In this document: positions 35,126 through 47,031 of the stretch, one piece after another
Position numbering within the stretch: the first letter of the stretch is position 1
How the letters are laid out: each line of letters begins with the position of its first letter
Assembly: GCF_003144195.1 (NCBI RefSeq)
Contig: NW_020290050.1
Span: forward strand, 62,001 to 126,000
Source of the DNA: Ceraceosorus guamensis
Taxonomy: Eukaryota > Basidiomycota > Exobasidiomycetes > Ceraceosorales > Ceraceosoraceae
Reading direction: 5' to 3'
Length of the DNA stretch: 64,000 bases
Program-made: the position numbers and the translations under genes
The notes under the pieces: model-generated
What the model was told of the DNA's origin: nothing
What the model saw: only the letters and a program-made list of their open reading frames with translations
The model's database searches: none

Positions 35126-38100
35126 ATGGACGATCTGAGAGGCTTCTTGATGGAGGAGATGGCCGTGGAGGGTTCTGCTGGTGAGTCGAGCTAAAAATGC
35201 AAAGGGGTGCAAACCCAGGAGGGTCAGCAGGGGCACACTCGCGCCCACGTTCACTGACACTCTTACTTGCGCGCGCAACACCCATCCCGCAACGGGTCTA
35301 GGCATCACCTTGACAGCCTTACGACAAGCCATCGAAGCGTATGAAGAAGAGAGGATCAAACAGAATGGCGGCCTCAAACAATTGTTGGATGAATCGTGGA
35401 CCAACTACGTGTGGAGATCTATGCGCGGCATCCCTGGCGTCGTTGCAGGCGGCCTCAAGACCGTCGCAGAAGCTCGGCAAGAGCAGGCGCCGCGCAGCAA
35501 TGACGAGCCGAGCAATCATGACGCTACGCCATCAGCGGGAGATGCGGCTACCAAGGGCAAAAGGCGACAAAAGCAAGCGATACAATCCTTCTTGGACACG
35601 ATCAATGTGGATGCCGAGACTCGCAGCGCAGACATTTCTCAGCTAGAGACTCGCCATACCGACAGGCTACGCTTTGGTCTGACAAGAGAACTCTTGCTCG
35701 CCAAGTTGACAAAAGGCGATGCTTCGGTGAGTCGAGCATGCCTTCAAAGCCTTGCCCATACGGCAGCGAGGCACTGACGCCGATCCTTTGCGCGGGTCCG
35801 CCTCGACAGAGCACCATGTCGGACCTGACCTTTGCCACGTTGCAGATCGTCGTACGATCCAAGAGCGCCGGCGTTTCTTTTCCCGAGATTGGCGCAGTGT
35901 TGGGTATAGACAGCAAAACGATATTTCATCACGTGCGCGTCTTGACCCAAAAGAACCTCGTCAGCAAGTACAACGAGACGCGCAACAAGGCCAGAGTGGC
36001 CGCCGTCGTTGCGAATCGGTTCAGGGAAGGCAATGCGGTGTGGAAGATGGAGCAGAATAGCGTCATGGCCGTCGAAAAGGCTTCTAAAGCTGGAAAGAAT
36101 GCAAAGTCGCAACAGCAGCAGCAACGTGCAGAACATGCTGATGAGGGTGCTGATGCCGATGCCGATGCCGATGCCGCTCAGGAGGAAGAAGAAGACGACA
36201 AAGCGCAGGATGAAGAAAACGAGGAAGCCAAGATGCTCTCCATCGAGCCTTCTCTCTTAGAGACAAGAATGGTGCTGGGCGCAACCCAAGACTCTGCCGC
36301 GCTTCATGCAGAGGAGGATTTCCTTGCCGTGCTGGACTCTAGCACGGCTACTCGAGGCAGTGTGCCGCCGGTCAATCAGCAGAAAGACGTAAAGGAAGCG
36401 GCGGCTGAGGCTGTGGAAGGTCTGGAAGGTGAAGACGCCGAAACGCTCTTGGCTTACCCACAACTCACAAAGATGGAAGGGCAAGTACTGGCTCGAGATA
36501 CGTCCAAAGTGCTCCTCGTGCGCATCATACGACTCGCCTACCTCTCCTCCAATCACATTCTACCTCGAAAATTCATCCGACAAAGACTCGGCTGGCATGG
36601 ACATGCGGGAGCCTTTGGGAGCGCTGCGGGCGTCAAGAATCGCATCAGCGCTAGGATCTACTCGGCCTTGAATGCCGGATACCTCGACAACGTACGCGCA
36701 AAAACCAGCTCGGGCGGCGTGCAGAATTGCATCAGGCTGCTTCCGGCTGGAATCAAGTGGTCGGAGGAATTCCTGTCTTCCGCAAAGGACAAGGCGATGG
36801 CTCGTGTGACGGCGAGCCTCAAATACGAATTGAACAGGTTGCAGCAGGGCCGCATTGCTAGGGGCGTCCCTTTGGAGAGACAGTTGAGCGAGATTGTCTG
36901 CGCGACTGGATTGACCGGTATCAGCACGATGCAGCTGGCTGCTGTTCTGGGAGCTACGTATCAAGGACGCAGATCCATCGACCATCTGATGCGTTCGATG
37001 GAAGAGTCGTACAACGGTCCGGTCAATAGGATCAGCAGGACCATGTGCGATGCCCTCATCGTCGCAGCCACGGACCATTCGGGTAGGCTAAAGTATGCTC
37101 GATATTGGTCACAATTGGCCCACGCTTGCCTACGCAAGGGTTCGTCGTTGGACGCTACTCAGGAGGGTGATGTGACGTGGGACGAAGCGCAAGCTATTCA
37201 TCAGTGGCCATTGTCGGAACAAGCGCCGCCGGCTATTAGTCGTGAAGAGGTCGCGAAAGCTTGGAGAACGGCGCTGAAGGAGGGCACGGATGCAGCGCCG
37301 GAAGCGGACGAGGACAACGATGCCAGTGGTAGAGCGAGGAAAAAGTCCAAGGCCACTGGCAATCACGCTGATAGCCCCGTTGCGCCCAAGAAGAGGGGTC
37401 GACCACGCAAGGAAAAAACCGAGCCGGATCCGAATACGCCAGTCGTAAAGAAGAGGAGACCTTATCCTTTGAAACCTTTCGAGAGCCTCACTCTTGCTGG
37501 TCAGAGATCGAGAATCAAAATAGATAAGCGCAATAGGGAAGAAGCGGAGGCGGCGGCAGACGCGGCAGCTGCTGAGCGCGCCCTCGACATGCTTGAAGTT
37601 CAGGGGGAACATGAGGCGCAAGATGCGACGGCTGGAATTGACGACGAGCCTCTTCTGACGCCTCAAGAGCAAGTTGATGCGGACGCACACGATCCCGAGG
37701 AGAGCCTCGAGCGTAGTGCTTCGATTAGAGAGGCCAGTCGGAACGTACCAGAAGTATCCGCGAATGCGTCGCCGGCAGCAGCCACCTCGGCATCGCCGGC
37801 ACCTAGTGCTTCAGCTGCAGCCCGATCCGCCACTCCTGCCAACACTTCGAACAGGGGCAGGTTGCGAGCGATGGGCAGAACCAAAGCTCGCTCGTTGAAC
37901 CACTCGCAGGCACGGGACAGCTGGCTCAAGACGCAACGAGCCAAGTACGGTCGAGATTTGATGGAAAAGATTGGAGTGGTGGATTTCATCATGCTGCCCG
38001 TCGAGTATCAAAAGTACGTGCAAGGAGTGCTAAGCGCAGACGCTGCCCAGATGGAAGTGGGCAATTGTCAAGATGTGAGGACGAGGAGACAGATGGTCGA

Positions 38101-41100
38101 CGCGCTGGTAGAGGTTGGGGCGGTAAAGACTTTCAAGTGCATATCTCACTTGACGGGAAGGCAGGTCGAAGTGATCCATCACAAGGATTGTCCTTGGGAA
38201 AAGGTGCAACAATATACCCAGACATTGTCCACCTCTGAACATTCTGTCCTTACCAGATCGGCACAGATGAGAGCGGTCTGGAGAGCGGCACCCCTTGCGG
38301 GCGTCCAGGTGGACGTACCAGAAGCATTGCAGGCCAACAAGGCACCCCGCGATATGGGACCATTCAGCCACATCTTTAGCACGCAAGAATTGCTCGACAA
38401 TCCTAAACATCACGAGACGCTTTGGCAACTCAGTCTAGCCAGATATCAATTGCTGGGCTACTTGCCCGGCTCCATTGCCAGACTACGTCACCTTCATCGC
38501 GCCCTCGTCGCCATCCTCGTGGGCAAACCGGCTCAAGTCTTCTCCTACGTTTGCTCCTCCATCGGTCAGCCCGACTCGCCAAGCGGAGAAGTGCCAGCTA
38601 TCGTCTCCAGACCCAAATCTATCATCAGCATCGACAAACTGGTCAACGATACCATTCAGCTTCGACACATCTTCAAGATGTTTGCGATCGAACCGGAGGA
38701 GGAGGTCGTGCAGCTCGCACAAAGCTCGCAACAGTGCGTCATGGCACTGGGACGCCAGACGGAACGGATCAGAGGTTCGATGCAGCAGACTGTCAAGTTG
38801 CAAATTCTGCAGTACTTTCAAAGATTGCATATCCTAGGACTCGTCGAGCCGGTCATGTGGCAACCGAATGAGGAGGACGACGACAAGGATCATTGTTGGA
38901 TCTCGACGGAGAACCAAGAGACGTCTGAGTTTTACGAAGTCAAGCTGGGCTACATGTCTCAGCTGGGCGTGACGCGTCAAGGCAACGCGAGCTTCGTTGC
39001 GCGCAGCCTGCCCTTGTTCTCGGTCGAAGATTGCGATGCGTATTGGTCGACCATGTTTGCGCGCAATTACGCCCTCAAGCATCCGTCCATACAAGCTGAC
39101 AAGCTCAAGGATGCGCCCGTCTCTGTGTTGCTAGGTCTAGATCTGCACTGGAGCAGGCACAGATCGTCCAGATATTACCTCCTCACAGCTCAAAAGCAAT
39201 TCTTGGAGCTGTTCGTCAAAGACGCCAGAAGGAGCGCCTCTTCTCAAACGCAAGATGAGGGAAACGTCTTTTTTGATAATGTGGATCGTATACGACGTAT
39301 TGCCAAGGCGGTGGTAATGCCCGTGTGGGCCTTGGTGCAGTACCTGCTCACCATGAGCAAGACTACTCTTCCAGACGGACATCCCCTCAAGTCTTTGCGC
39401 CACACGTCGGAAGAAGATGGACGCAGTCCGAGCGCCTTCCGAGGTCGAAGGTTGTTGCGACAAGAAGGTGCCCCACGAGGTGCAGATTTGGTGCCAGCTC
39501 TGGACCTGAATGAGACTGCACAATCAGCCGTCGGAGAGAGCGCAGAGGCGCGAGAGAAGAAGATAGAAGAGAGAGAGGCTAGAAGAGAGGAGTGGGACGA
39601 AGCCCTGCGCGAGTTGCTTCGAGAGGCTGGCTTTGAACTGGCGCACGATAAGGTTTGGGAAGCTATGAGAGTGCTTAGGAATACGTATGCCAAGACGCCA
39701 GACGAACTCACCCTGGATGAAGGCCTCGACAGCGCTAGGAGCGCCATCAAGGCTCTACGTGACGAGCTCAACCCGGAGAGCGCCGCGCAGCATGCCGAGA
39801 AACCAATGACGGCTGCAGAGAAGGAGCGGGAAAGGAAGAGGCAGCTCAGGGCGTTCGCAAAAGAGTACCGAGCGGACAAGGAGTCGGGGCCGGTTCGACC
39901 TGACAGTGAGATCTGAGTGGCAAAAGCACGGCGCGCGCGGAGTACAGAGCGACTCACAAACTTTTTCACCTCTCAACTGCGTACTGCAGCTAGCTTTAGA
40001 CAACGTCACAGTGCGCTCATGTGGACCAAGGCGTCGGATGAGCTTTTACGTGATGCCGCGGTCATTCTTAGAGCGAGGGACAAGGAGCGAAACGCGATAC
40101 AGACAAATTGGATCGCCCTTCGACAGATCTTTCCATTTGCGTATCGTCAGGGAACGGTCATCAAGCGCTATCGGTACCTCATCTCGACCATCGGCGAAGC
40201 AGCGTACTTGGATGAATTGGAAGCGCAGTGGACGCGATTGTGGAAAAAGTATAGAGGCACGCAGTATTTGGAGGATCTTCATCCTGGTCATCCTACGCTG
40301 TTCGATCTGCCTCAGCATATTCGCTTCTTGCGTAGTCACATCGATAAGGAGAATATGTGAGTTTGGTGCGCCAGTGCATCGCAGACCAGACTTGGGTTGG
40401 GACCCCATGATTGTTGATCTGCCATCTTCCTCTAATCGTCCATCAGTTACACCATCATCGAGCAAGCCGAGGCCGATCCATTGCCTTTGGACCCGAGCGA
40501 GCTGTTGCGAGGTTTAAAGATTGATCGGGAACCGGCTCATACAGCCTGGCAAACTGCAGGTGTGGGCTGGGACTTTTCATTGAGCCTTACGGTCCGACAA
40601 TCGGCTCTGCACAATATGGCCTTCGGCTTGGATGTCTCGACAGATAGAGCTCTGCGCGACGAGGATGCGCAGGCAATAGCCGGCTCCACCAGCAGTCTCG
40701 AAGTTGCGCTCGCCAGCGCGTTTGCGCGCATGCGCGTGGCTGGTGGCGCAGGAGCTGAGCAGATCGACGTCACCACTGCCGTTGCTTCTCACGTGGGCGA
40801 AGACAACTTGGGTCTGGCCATCAAACACCTGCTCGATGTCAAAGCTATACGATGGGAAAGGGAAAAGAGACAACCTGGAAACAATTTCGTTTGGGTGGAC
40901 AATGCCTTTGTGCATCCCTACTCCTCCATCGATGTTCGCCAAATTGCCGATGCGGTCAAGAAGCACGTCGATGCAGGACAAGTCCAAGTCCTGCCGAATC
41001 TCGGCGACACGGAGATAGCGGCGCTCTTGACGCTTTCTTCCGATCACGTCGCTTCTCCTGACTTCAACATGAAGTCTTTGGAGACGGTGGCGCAACAGTA

Positions 41101-42473
41101 CAAGATCAACACTAGGCGCATTGGTGAGTCTTCGTTTACCGACTGATGTGTGGCGAGACGTTCCTGCTGACCTGCATCGCATGCCGACGATAGATGACGA
41201 GTTGATGGAAATGCTGTTCAACCTCAAGATCGACTCGGGTTCCCATGATCCCTCGCTCGCAATACCTGCCATCCCAGCACAAGAGGTGTTACGATGGCTC
41301 ACATTGACAGACAAGCAGCTCCAATTGCGAGCACATTGCGAGCAGGCGTGGGAGGCGCAGGTCAAGAAGGCCAAGGGAGCGCTGAAGCGTTGCCTTGCGC
41401 AGCTGTACGAAGTTGTGCTGGCAGCCGGTCAGGAAGGCGCAGTATGGAGCCAATTGCAGGTGAGATTGTGAATGTGGTTGCTCGCGCCTTCGCCTGCATG
41501 ATCCTCACGCACTGCGGCTCATCTCCAGGCGCAGCTTGCAGAGTCGAGCTCGGATACAATCGAAAAAGCCATCGACCTAGCGCTGCACGCTTCACCGCCT
41601 CTGCTCTTTTGGGCAGGATACGATGTAACACGCCTGGTGGACGCTTCCTACCTTGTGCAATGGACCATTCCAATCGCTGCCGAGCCCGTCGAGGAACGCG
41701 AGCCATCTCGCTCACCCTCCGTCGAGCTCGTCGACGCTCCGAACAAGAGGAGGCGCCGTCAACCTCGAGAAGGTGGATCGCCAGATCTGCCGAGGTTGCT
41801 GTTGGGTCGGGAACAAGATGTGGATGCTCCACGTCGCTACGATGCTGGAGCGCGTCGCGCGAGTGCTGTCAAGATGCGAGGTCGCATCTTTCCAAGAATA
41901 TGGTACGACTTGTACGGGAATATCGTTGAAAAAGAGTGGGAACGAGGCCTTGGGGTTGTGCTCGGATGGGTCTTTGAGCAGCCTGGAGTCACTCAGGTGA
42001 GTCCCCTCGCTTGCACTGGATAGCTCGCGCCCATCTTACCTATGCTCGCTCTACAGGTGCACCTGATCAAGTTGCTCAGCCCCACGTACGACCGACTGGA
42101 AGCGGTGGAACTCATTGAAGGGGCATGCGCTACGCAAGCCATCAGCAAGCGAACGCCAACTTCTGTCAGTGGCTCTCCAGATCCGGATCCGGATCAAGTG
42201 GCTCTATTACCTACGAGCAAAGATTGGACCAGCTGGGCGTCGTCGAGCAGGACGGATGCTCTGAAACCTTTCATCTCCAGATTCGCCACTGCTGCTTTCA
42301 AAGGTGCCAAGCGAGTGGCGGCTGCTATTGAGGAGAGGGACAAGGAGAGCTTGGAGGGGAGCGCTTCGGACGGCGAAGGCGAAGGCGAAGGCGCAGATGA
42401 AGATGAAGATGAAGATGAAGAGGATGAGGATGAAGATGAGGATGAGCAGGAGGATGAGCAGGAGGAAGATTGA
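35126..42473 (+). CDS. TFC3: TFIIIC largest subunit, B-block binding (Tau138)
   Basis: RNA polymerase III factor TFIIIC subunit that binds the B box of tRNA genes. Eight exons fit in phase: 35126-35180, 35302-35726, 35810-39905, 39990-40356, 40447-41123, 41194-41459, 41529-41996 and 42057-42473, giving about 2256 residues. The signature B-block winged helix begins exon 3 (FATLQIVVRSKSAGVSFPEI, then IDSKTIFHHVRVLTQKNLVS). Later comes a charged disordered linker with an AT-hook-like KKRGRPRKEK, then a second winged region (EKIGVVDFIMLPVEYQKYVQ). A SANT-like piece follows, WTKASDELLRDAAVILRARD with YRQGTVIKRYRYLIS, which is known in Tfc3 orthologues. The C-terminus is a Glu/Asp run. Yeast Tfc3 has 1160 residues, and basidiomycete forms are longer. 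Exon 3 alone is 4.1 kb and would be followed by an in-frame stop if intron 3 were retained. Confidence 0.93.
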
Positions 42474-42929
42474 AGAATGAGCCATGCAAGAATCCCATCA
42501 GGTTTCCCGACCCCAGGCATTTCGTCTTTGTTTGAAATGTAACAAAATAAGAGACCGATCATCATGTATTACTCAAACAACTCTTATCCCCGCTTGTACC
42601 CCGTGTGACCGATACACGACATATCTCCAAATCAATGCGACCACTACCCCGTGATTGTCGCCGTACGAACACCTCTCCAACAGCATGAACCACGCCTCGT
42701 GCAGGCCGGAATCATTTTCGCTCAGTACACCGTGAATTGACCAGCTCGATATGGGCACGCGCGTATGCTGCGCCAGCACGAGTGTTTGCGCCGCACCTGC
42801 AGCGATCGATGACGCATCATGACTTGTAGGGCCTCTTCTATAAGCAGGTCTATTACTGATCAAGGACCGAACGTGATGATGTGATTCGAACGAGTGACGT
42901 GTTGCTGTGATCTGGCAAAGCAGCACCGC
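42474..42929. other. Convergent intergenic region
   Basis: 456 bp between the stop codons of TFC3 and DRE2, which face each other. Expected to hold both 3' ends; no gene seen. Confidence 0.5.
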
Positions 42930-44288
42930 TTAGAGATCGTCATCCATGCCAATCGGGATCTCCACCTTCTCTCCAGGTTTGAAAGCGGGCAGACCTGGAC
43001 GTGCACGACGACGCGGCATATAACGCAAAGGGTGGGGTTCTTTTATCAGTCTAACACTTGTCATCGAGGCCATTCCCTACTGTTTAAAGCTGGCGTTGCT
43101 CCTGAGTACGAAAAGAGAGGTCCTTCCACTCACCAAGATAGGGACAAGAGCTGCACCTGAACGCGTCTCCCAAAAAGCAGCTTCCGCAGCTGCTCGTAGC
43201 GCCTCGCGTATCCACATTGACCCTCTTGACCACTCTAGTCACACCATTCTCATCCGTCACAGTCTCCGTCGTCTCCATCCTCTGACCTTTTCCATTCTGC
43301 ACGTCTGCTGCTCCTGCTGCATCTCCCGCTACGGGAATGGGCAAATCATTGTTTTCCTGTAGCTTGATCACCGCATCGTTTCGATTTCGAGCAGCATCCA
43401 ACGCTTCTTGTTCTTCCATTTCTCTCAATCCGCAAGTGCACCCTTTGCAAGCTTTGCGCCTCTTCCCTCCCGCCAATGCAGATTCCAGATCGCAATCTTC
43501 GCGCCGCACAGCTTTGGCGGGTATCCTATCCGCTTCCGAAAGCAATGTGCTCGGATCTATGCTATCGTCGAAAGGTTGCGTGGCCCACAACGCTGCTTTC
43601 TTGGCTCGCGACTCGGCACTGCCATTCACTTTGGGCTTGTTGAGACGCGAACGAAGTGGGAGCGATGCGCTAACTCCACTCGCGGTGCCGTTGCTCGTGC
43701 TAGCGCTAGCTGCGACGTCTGCATTCGAGAGCGAAGACGAAGTGGTAGGCGTGCCAGCTGCAGAGGTATCAGCAGCGCTTTGCTTGATGGCGGTGATGTG
43801 ATCAGCACCTTTGATGGTCACATCTTGCAGTCCCAAAGCGCTCAACTGCCTGCCGATGCTAATGTCTACGCTGCCATCCGAATCTGTCCGGTTGAGTATG
43901 AGCTGACCTTTTGGTGCTAGTGTTGGAGCCAAGATGGCATAGAGGGCCTGGGTGAGCTGAACACCGGGAACGATAATGTGCACCAAGGAGTACGAAGAGG
44001 GCGAGAAGGCTTGCTCTGATTTGGGGTTCAAAGGTTGAGAGTCATTTGAAAGTTGTCAGCTTGGCGTGTAAAAGACGTGGCGAGAAGGGGAAATGTAAAG
44101 CAGTGAGGGGGGAAGCTGTGAGACTCACGACCATCGGTGATGCGATCGAGCATGTGCATCTCCACTTGTCTGCTGGGCGAGCCATCAGACGCTTGACTAG
44201 CACTCTGAACGGCTGCTTGATAAGCACCAGACGCAGCCGCTTCCATGCTTCCCACCACCAATGCTGGCAAAGTGGCTGGCACAGCCAT
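42930..44288 (-). CDS. DRE2: Cytosolic Fe-S cluster assembly protein Dre2 (anamorsin)
   Basis: Electron-transfer protein of the cytosolic iron-sulfur assembly pathway; it receives electrons from Tah18 and carries two Fe-S clusters. Three exons, 44288-44129, 44015-43134 and 42994-42930, fit in phase to give 368 residues. The N-terminal part is a methyltransferase-like fold with no catalytic role in the family. The C-terminal domain has the two cysteine motifs: RKACKGCTCGLRE (first cluster) and CGSCFLGDAFRCSSCPYLG (the twin CX2C motif of the second). The last exon supplies LPAFKPGEKVEIPIGMDDDL, the conserved end. Alternative starts upstream lack ATG, so MAVPATLPALVVG is used. In length and motif order it fits fungal Dre2. 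It is convergent with TFC3. Confidence 0.95.
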
Positions 44289-45441
44289 CTTGCATGCGAG
44301 GTCTGACGTTGAACGAGGTGCGCAACGGAGACGTATGGTGTGCTGTGGTGAAGATGCGAGCTGTGAAACAGCGAGGAGGTAGGAGCGAGAGGATGATGAG
44401 CACCTAATGGAGCGACGATGCGAGTACGATGGGTGAATGAGGATGAGAGGCTGGACGAGGAGCCGAGGTAAAGACGAAGGATGAAGAGCCAAAGTGGCCG
44501 GCCCGCATAGCCACCTTCCATGCTGTGTGGAGCCCGCGTCGACTCACGATTCGCCACACTCACACTCACACTGACTCGCAACTCGCGACTCGCGACTATG
44601 GCCGTACCGTTTGCTTGCACGCGCATGGCTGGCTGGCTGGCTGGCTGCATGCAGCGAGTCAGGCAGTCGCATACGCTGCACCCGTCAAAAAGTCCAAAGC
44701 AGTCTGACTCACCAAAATTTCGCAGGAGCGCGCATGCATGCCATGCGCGTCTGATTGGACGCGCCGCGCTCACGGTACACGCCATATGCAGTCGCGCAAG
44801 CGAAGTATCTACAGTGTGAGTCGCGGTGAGTATGGACACAGGCTAGACCCGCGGCGATAAGCCGCGTTGCATTGACTCAGACTCCAAAGTCCGAGGGGAA
44901 CGCAACGCAACGCAACGCAACGCAACGCAACGCAACGCAACGCAACGCAAGACTCCACGTGGTTGGATGGCGATTACGGAGGGTGTTGCTAGCACGTGAT
45001 CTACCGCCCCGCGCGGCGCGCGCTATCATATCGTGATAGGCAAGATTTCGACAGCAGGGTGAAGCATGAAATTAGCCAGACGCTGCAACACGGTGGCCAT
45101 TCATTCAGGAACGCTCTTCTCGCTCCGCCATGTGTTGGGCGCGATGAGAAGCCGCCATGTCATCAAGATGGTCAACGACATGGATGAAATGCTCTGCACG
45201 TCAATTTCGGGCCAAGATGGGTGGGTGACGTCAAGTGACCATGCACCTGCGCAAAGTGACAGTCAAGCTTGCACGGCAAGAGCAAGACTCGTTCACTTGG
45301 CATGCTTGAGGGAGCTTCGCCGGGATCGGCACCGGAGCTCCAAGTGTCTGAATACTGCTCGTGAACACGCTCAAGACTTTTGCGCAAAGAGACGATCTGT
45401 TGCTCCGCTCCCGCCCAATTTCCTGCTCCCTGTCTTTGGGG
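44289..45441. other. Intergenic region with microsatellites
   Basis: 1.15 kb upstream of DRE2 and downstream of the next minus-strand locus. It contains GACTCACGATTC and CTCGCGACTCGCGACT words at 44540-44600, a (GGCT)n run at about 44628-44648, and the CGCAA pentamer array at 44899-44950. The DRE2 promoter should lie in its first part. No gene is supported; a plus-strand frame at 45066-45479 has no domain. Confidence 0.5.
44899..44950. repeat. (CGCAA)n pentanucleotide array, about 10 units
   Basis: A perfect run of ten CGCAA units. The same pentamer forms a shorter array at 61611-61636 and a brief run at about 18200 (as GTTGC on the plus strand), so it is a recurring microsatellite motif in this genome. 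Confidence 0.95.
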
Positions 45442-47031
45442 TCAGGCGTGACTGTTCTTCTCCGCTTCCACCTGCTTGACGCGCCTTGATAGGGTACGCC
45501 ACAGCCCAAGTACCCTCTCGACCATGTAGTCCACCGCAGTGGATAGGATATTGCCCGCGACAAGTTCGAAGCCGTTGGTAAGCACACAGACCGTTGCGAG
45601 TATCCATACCTGCTCAAAAGCGCCCGTTCCGCGCGCATAGAGGATAGCCCCAACAGTCGAAGTGGTCACCAAGATAGCCGACAACTTCTCCTGCACCAAT
45701 CGGCGCATCTCTGCGGGCGAGTAGCCGGGATTCTTGAACATCCAAATCAGCTGTCCCAGCTGCACACCAGTGTGCATCGACGAGCCCGCCAAGAGCACCG
45801 GACTGCGATAGGAGAGCGACATCCAGATCAATCCGACTAGGATCCCACCGCCCATAGGGATGGCCTTTTCGGTCTTATTGTCATGCGGCATCCTCGACGG
45901 GATTTCCTTGGTCGATAGCATTGAGAACAAGTCGGCAAGATTGGCTATGCGATCGACATCGTTGCCAATGGCCGTTTCGTCCGTCATGGCGAGCTGCCCT
46001 TCTCGTCTGCGCTCGTTGATCTGCACCACAAATCTCAGCTGCTTCTTGTTGAGCTCCTGCAACACTTCCACGAAGAATTTGAGGCGCGCGTCAGACGAGG
46101 TTCGAACAGCTTGGACCATCTTTTTGATCTCTCTGCGTTGAGTCCAGCGAAGCAGCGGTTCCGAAAACACTCTGGCGCCACCCGTCAACAACCCCGGGAC
46201 GATGACGGCTGCATAGTAGGTCGGGCTAGAAGCTCTTAGCGAACCAAAGTGTAGCGCCAAGAGCGTGAACTTGCTGGCTAGACGTTTGACGATGAAATCG
46301 TACAGGATACCAGACCAACGAAAGTGACTGCTGCCCTTTCCTCGTATCAAACCGTAGCAGAGGACGAGCAGGTAGATGTCGGGCGATATTTGACCTGGCA
46401 GAACTTCTAAGTGACCAGCTTGTACCGGAGCATAGAGATCAATGGAGATGTCCAGCAAAGCCAACGAGAGGAACACGACGGGCCAGTAGGTGGATGGACG
46501 TTCGTGGTATGCCGAGAGGTTGTGCACCGAGAGAGCAAGATCTAGCTTGATGCTACTCCAACGACACACTTTCGCACTCAAACGCAGCTCGTTCCACCCT
46601 CTCGCTAGCTGCTCATTGAGCTTGCGCAGCTCTAGTAGCAGATCGACTGCCTCCTCTTGCTCCCCAACAATACTCTGAGCACCAATGCTGCAGAAAAAAG
46701 CTTCGCTGTCTGCTCGAGCTAGCCGCTGATGGAGCGTCGTCCAGCCGAGGAAGCGCGCGAATCCAGCGCGAAGCTTGGCAGCGCGTGATGACATGCTACA
46801 AAATCGCTCTGTAGTAGCGTTCTCAAAGCACATTGTGGCGTTCGCGATAGGCTCGACCTGATGGGCATGGACGAATTGCGATTGGTCCAGAAACGGCTCA
46901 CAGCAAAGGCCTTTTGAATCCTCTGCGCAAGTCTCTGTCTTCATCTCACAGGCAGTCGGACGGCCAAGTCGCACCGCAAGGTCTGCTCGAGATAGCACGC
47001 ACACTCGATCGACATGAGGATTACGGTTCAA
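45442..47031 (-). CDS. Unrecognised multi-pass membrane protein frame
   Basis: A 529-codon open frame with no intron signals. The first in-frame ATG is at 46944 (MKTETCAEDSKG); upstream of it the frame runs without break to the stop codon that ends the frame above (47032-48621), and both lie in the same register. Several hydrophobic segments are seen: VVFLSLALLDISIDLYA, PDIYLLVLCYGLI, YYAAVIVPGLLTGG, GGGILVGLIWMSLSY, AILVTTSTVGAILYA and VWILATVCVLTNGFELVAG. Between them lies a charged helical part (EIKKMVQAVRTSSDARLKFF, then QELNKKQLRFVVQINERRRE). The C-terminus is basic. I recognise no family. It could be an independent gene or the membrane half of one protein encoded together with the frame upstream. 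Its lack of introns differs from most neighbours. Confidence 0.5.
   Translation of the reverse strand: MNRNPHVDRVCVLSRADLAVRLGRPTACEMKTETCAEDSKGLCCEPFLDQSQFVHAHQVEPIANATMCFENATTERFCSMSSRAAKLRAGFARFLGWTTLHQRLARADSEAFFCSIGAQSIVGEQEEAVDLLLELRKLNEQLARGWNELRLSAKVCRWSSIKLDLALSVHNLSAYHERPSTYWPVVFLSLALLDISIDLYAPVQAGHLEVLPGQISPDIYLLVLCYGLIRGKGSSHFRWSGILYDFIVKRLASKFTLLALHFGSLRASSPTYYAAVIVPGLLTGGARVFSEPLLRWTQRREIKKMVQAVRTSSDARLKFFVEVLQELNKKQLRFVVQINERRREGQLAMTDETAIGNDVDRIANLADLFSMLSTKEIPSRMPHDNKTEKAIPMGGGILVGLIWMSLSYRSPVLLAGSSMHTGVQLGQLIWMFKNPGYSPAEMRRLVQEKLSAILVTTSTVGAILYARGTGAFEQVWILATVCVLTNGFELVAGNILSTAVDYMVERVLGLWRTLSRRVKQVEAEKNSHA

Noticed and set aside
39914-39916. Stop codon ending the main TFC3 frame
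   Set aside because: It lies inside an in-phase GT-AG intron (39906-39989), so it is not a gene end. The following frame is the next exon.
39244-39969. Minus-strand Ser-rich frame inside TFC3
   Set aside because: Shadow of the acidic Arg/Glu-rich C-terminal part of exon 3 of TFC3.
42194-42485. Minus-strand Ser- or Ile/Leu-rich frames opposite the TFC3 tail
   Set aside because: They are antisense readings of the GAx/GAT repeats that encode the acidic TFC3 C-terminus.
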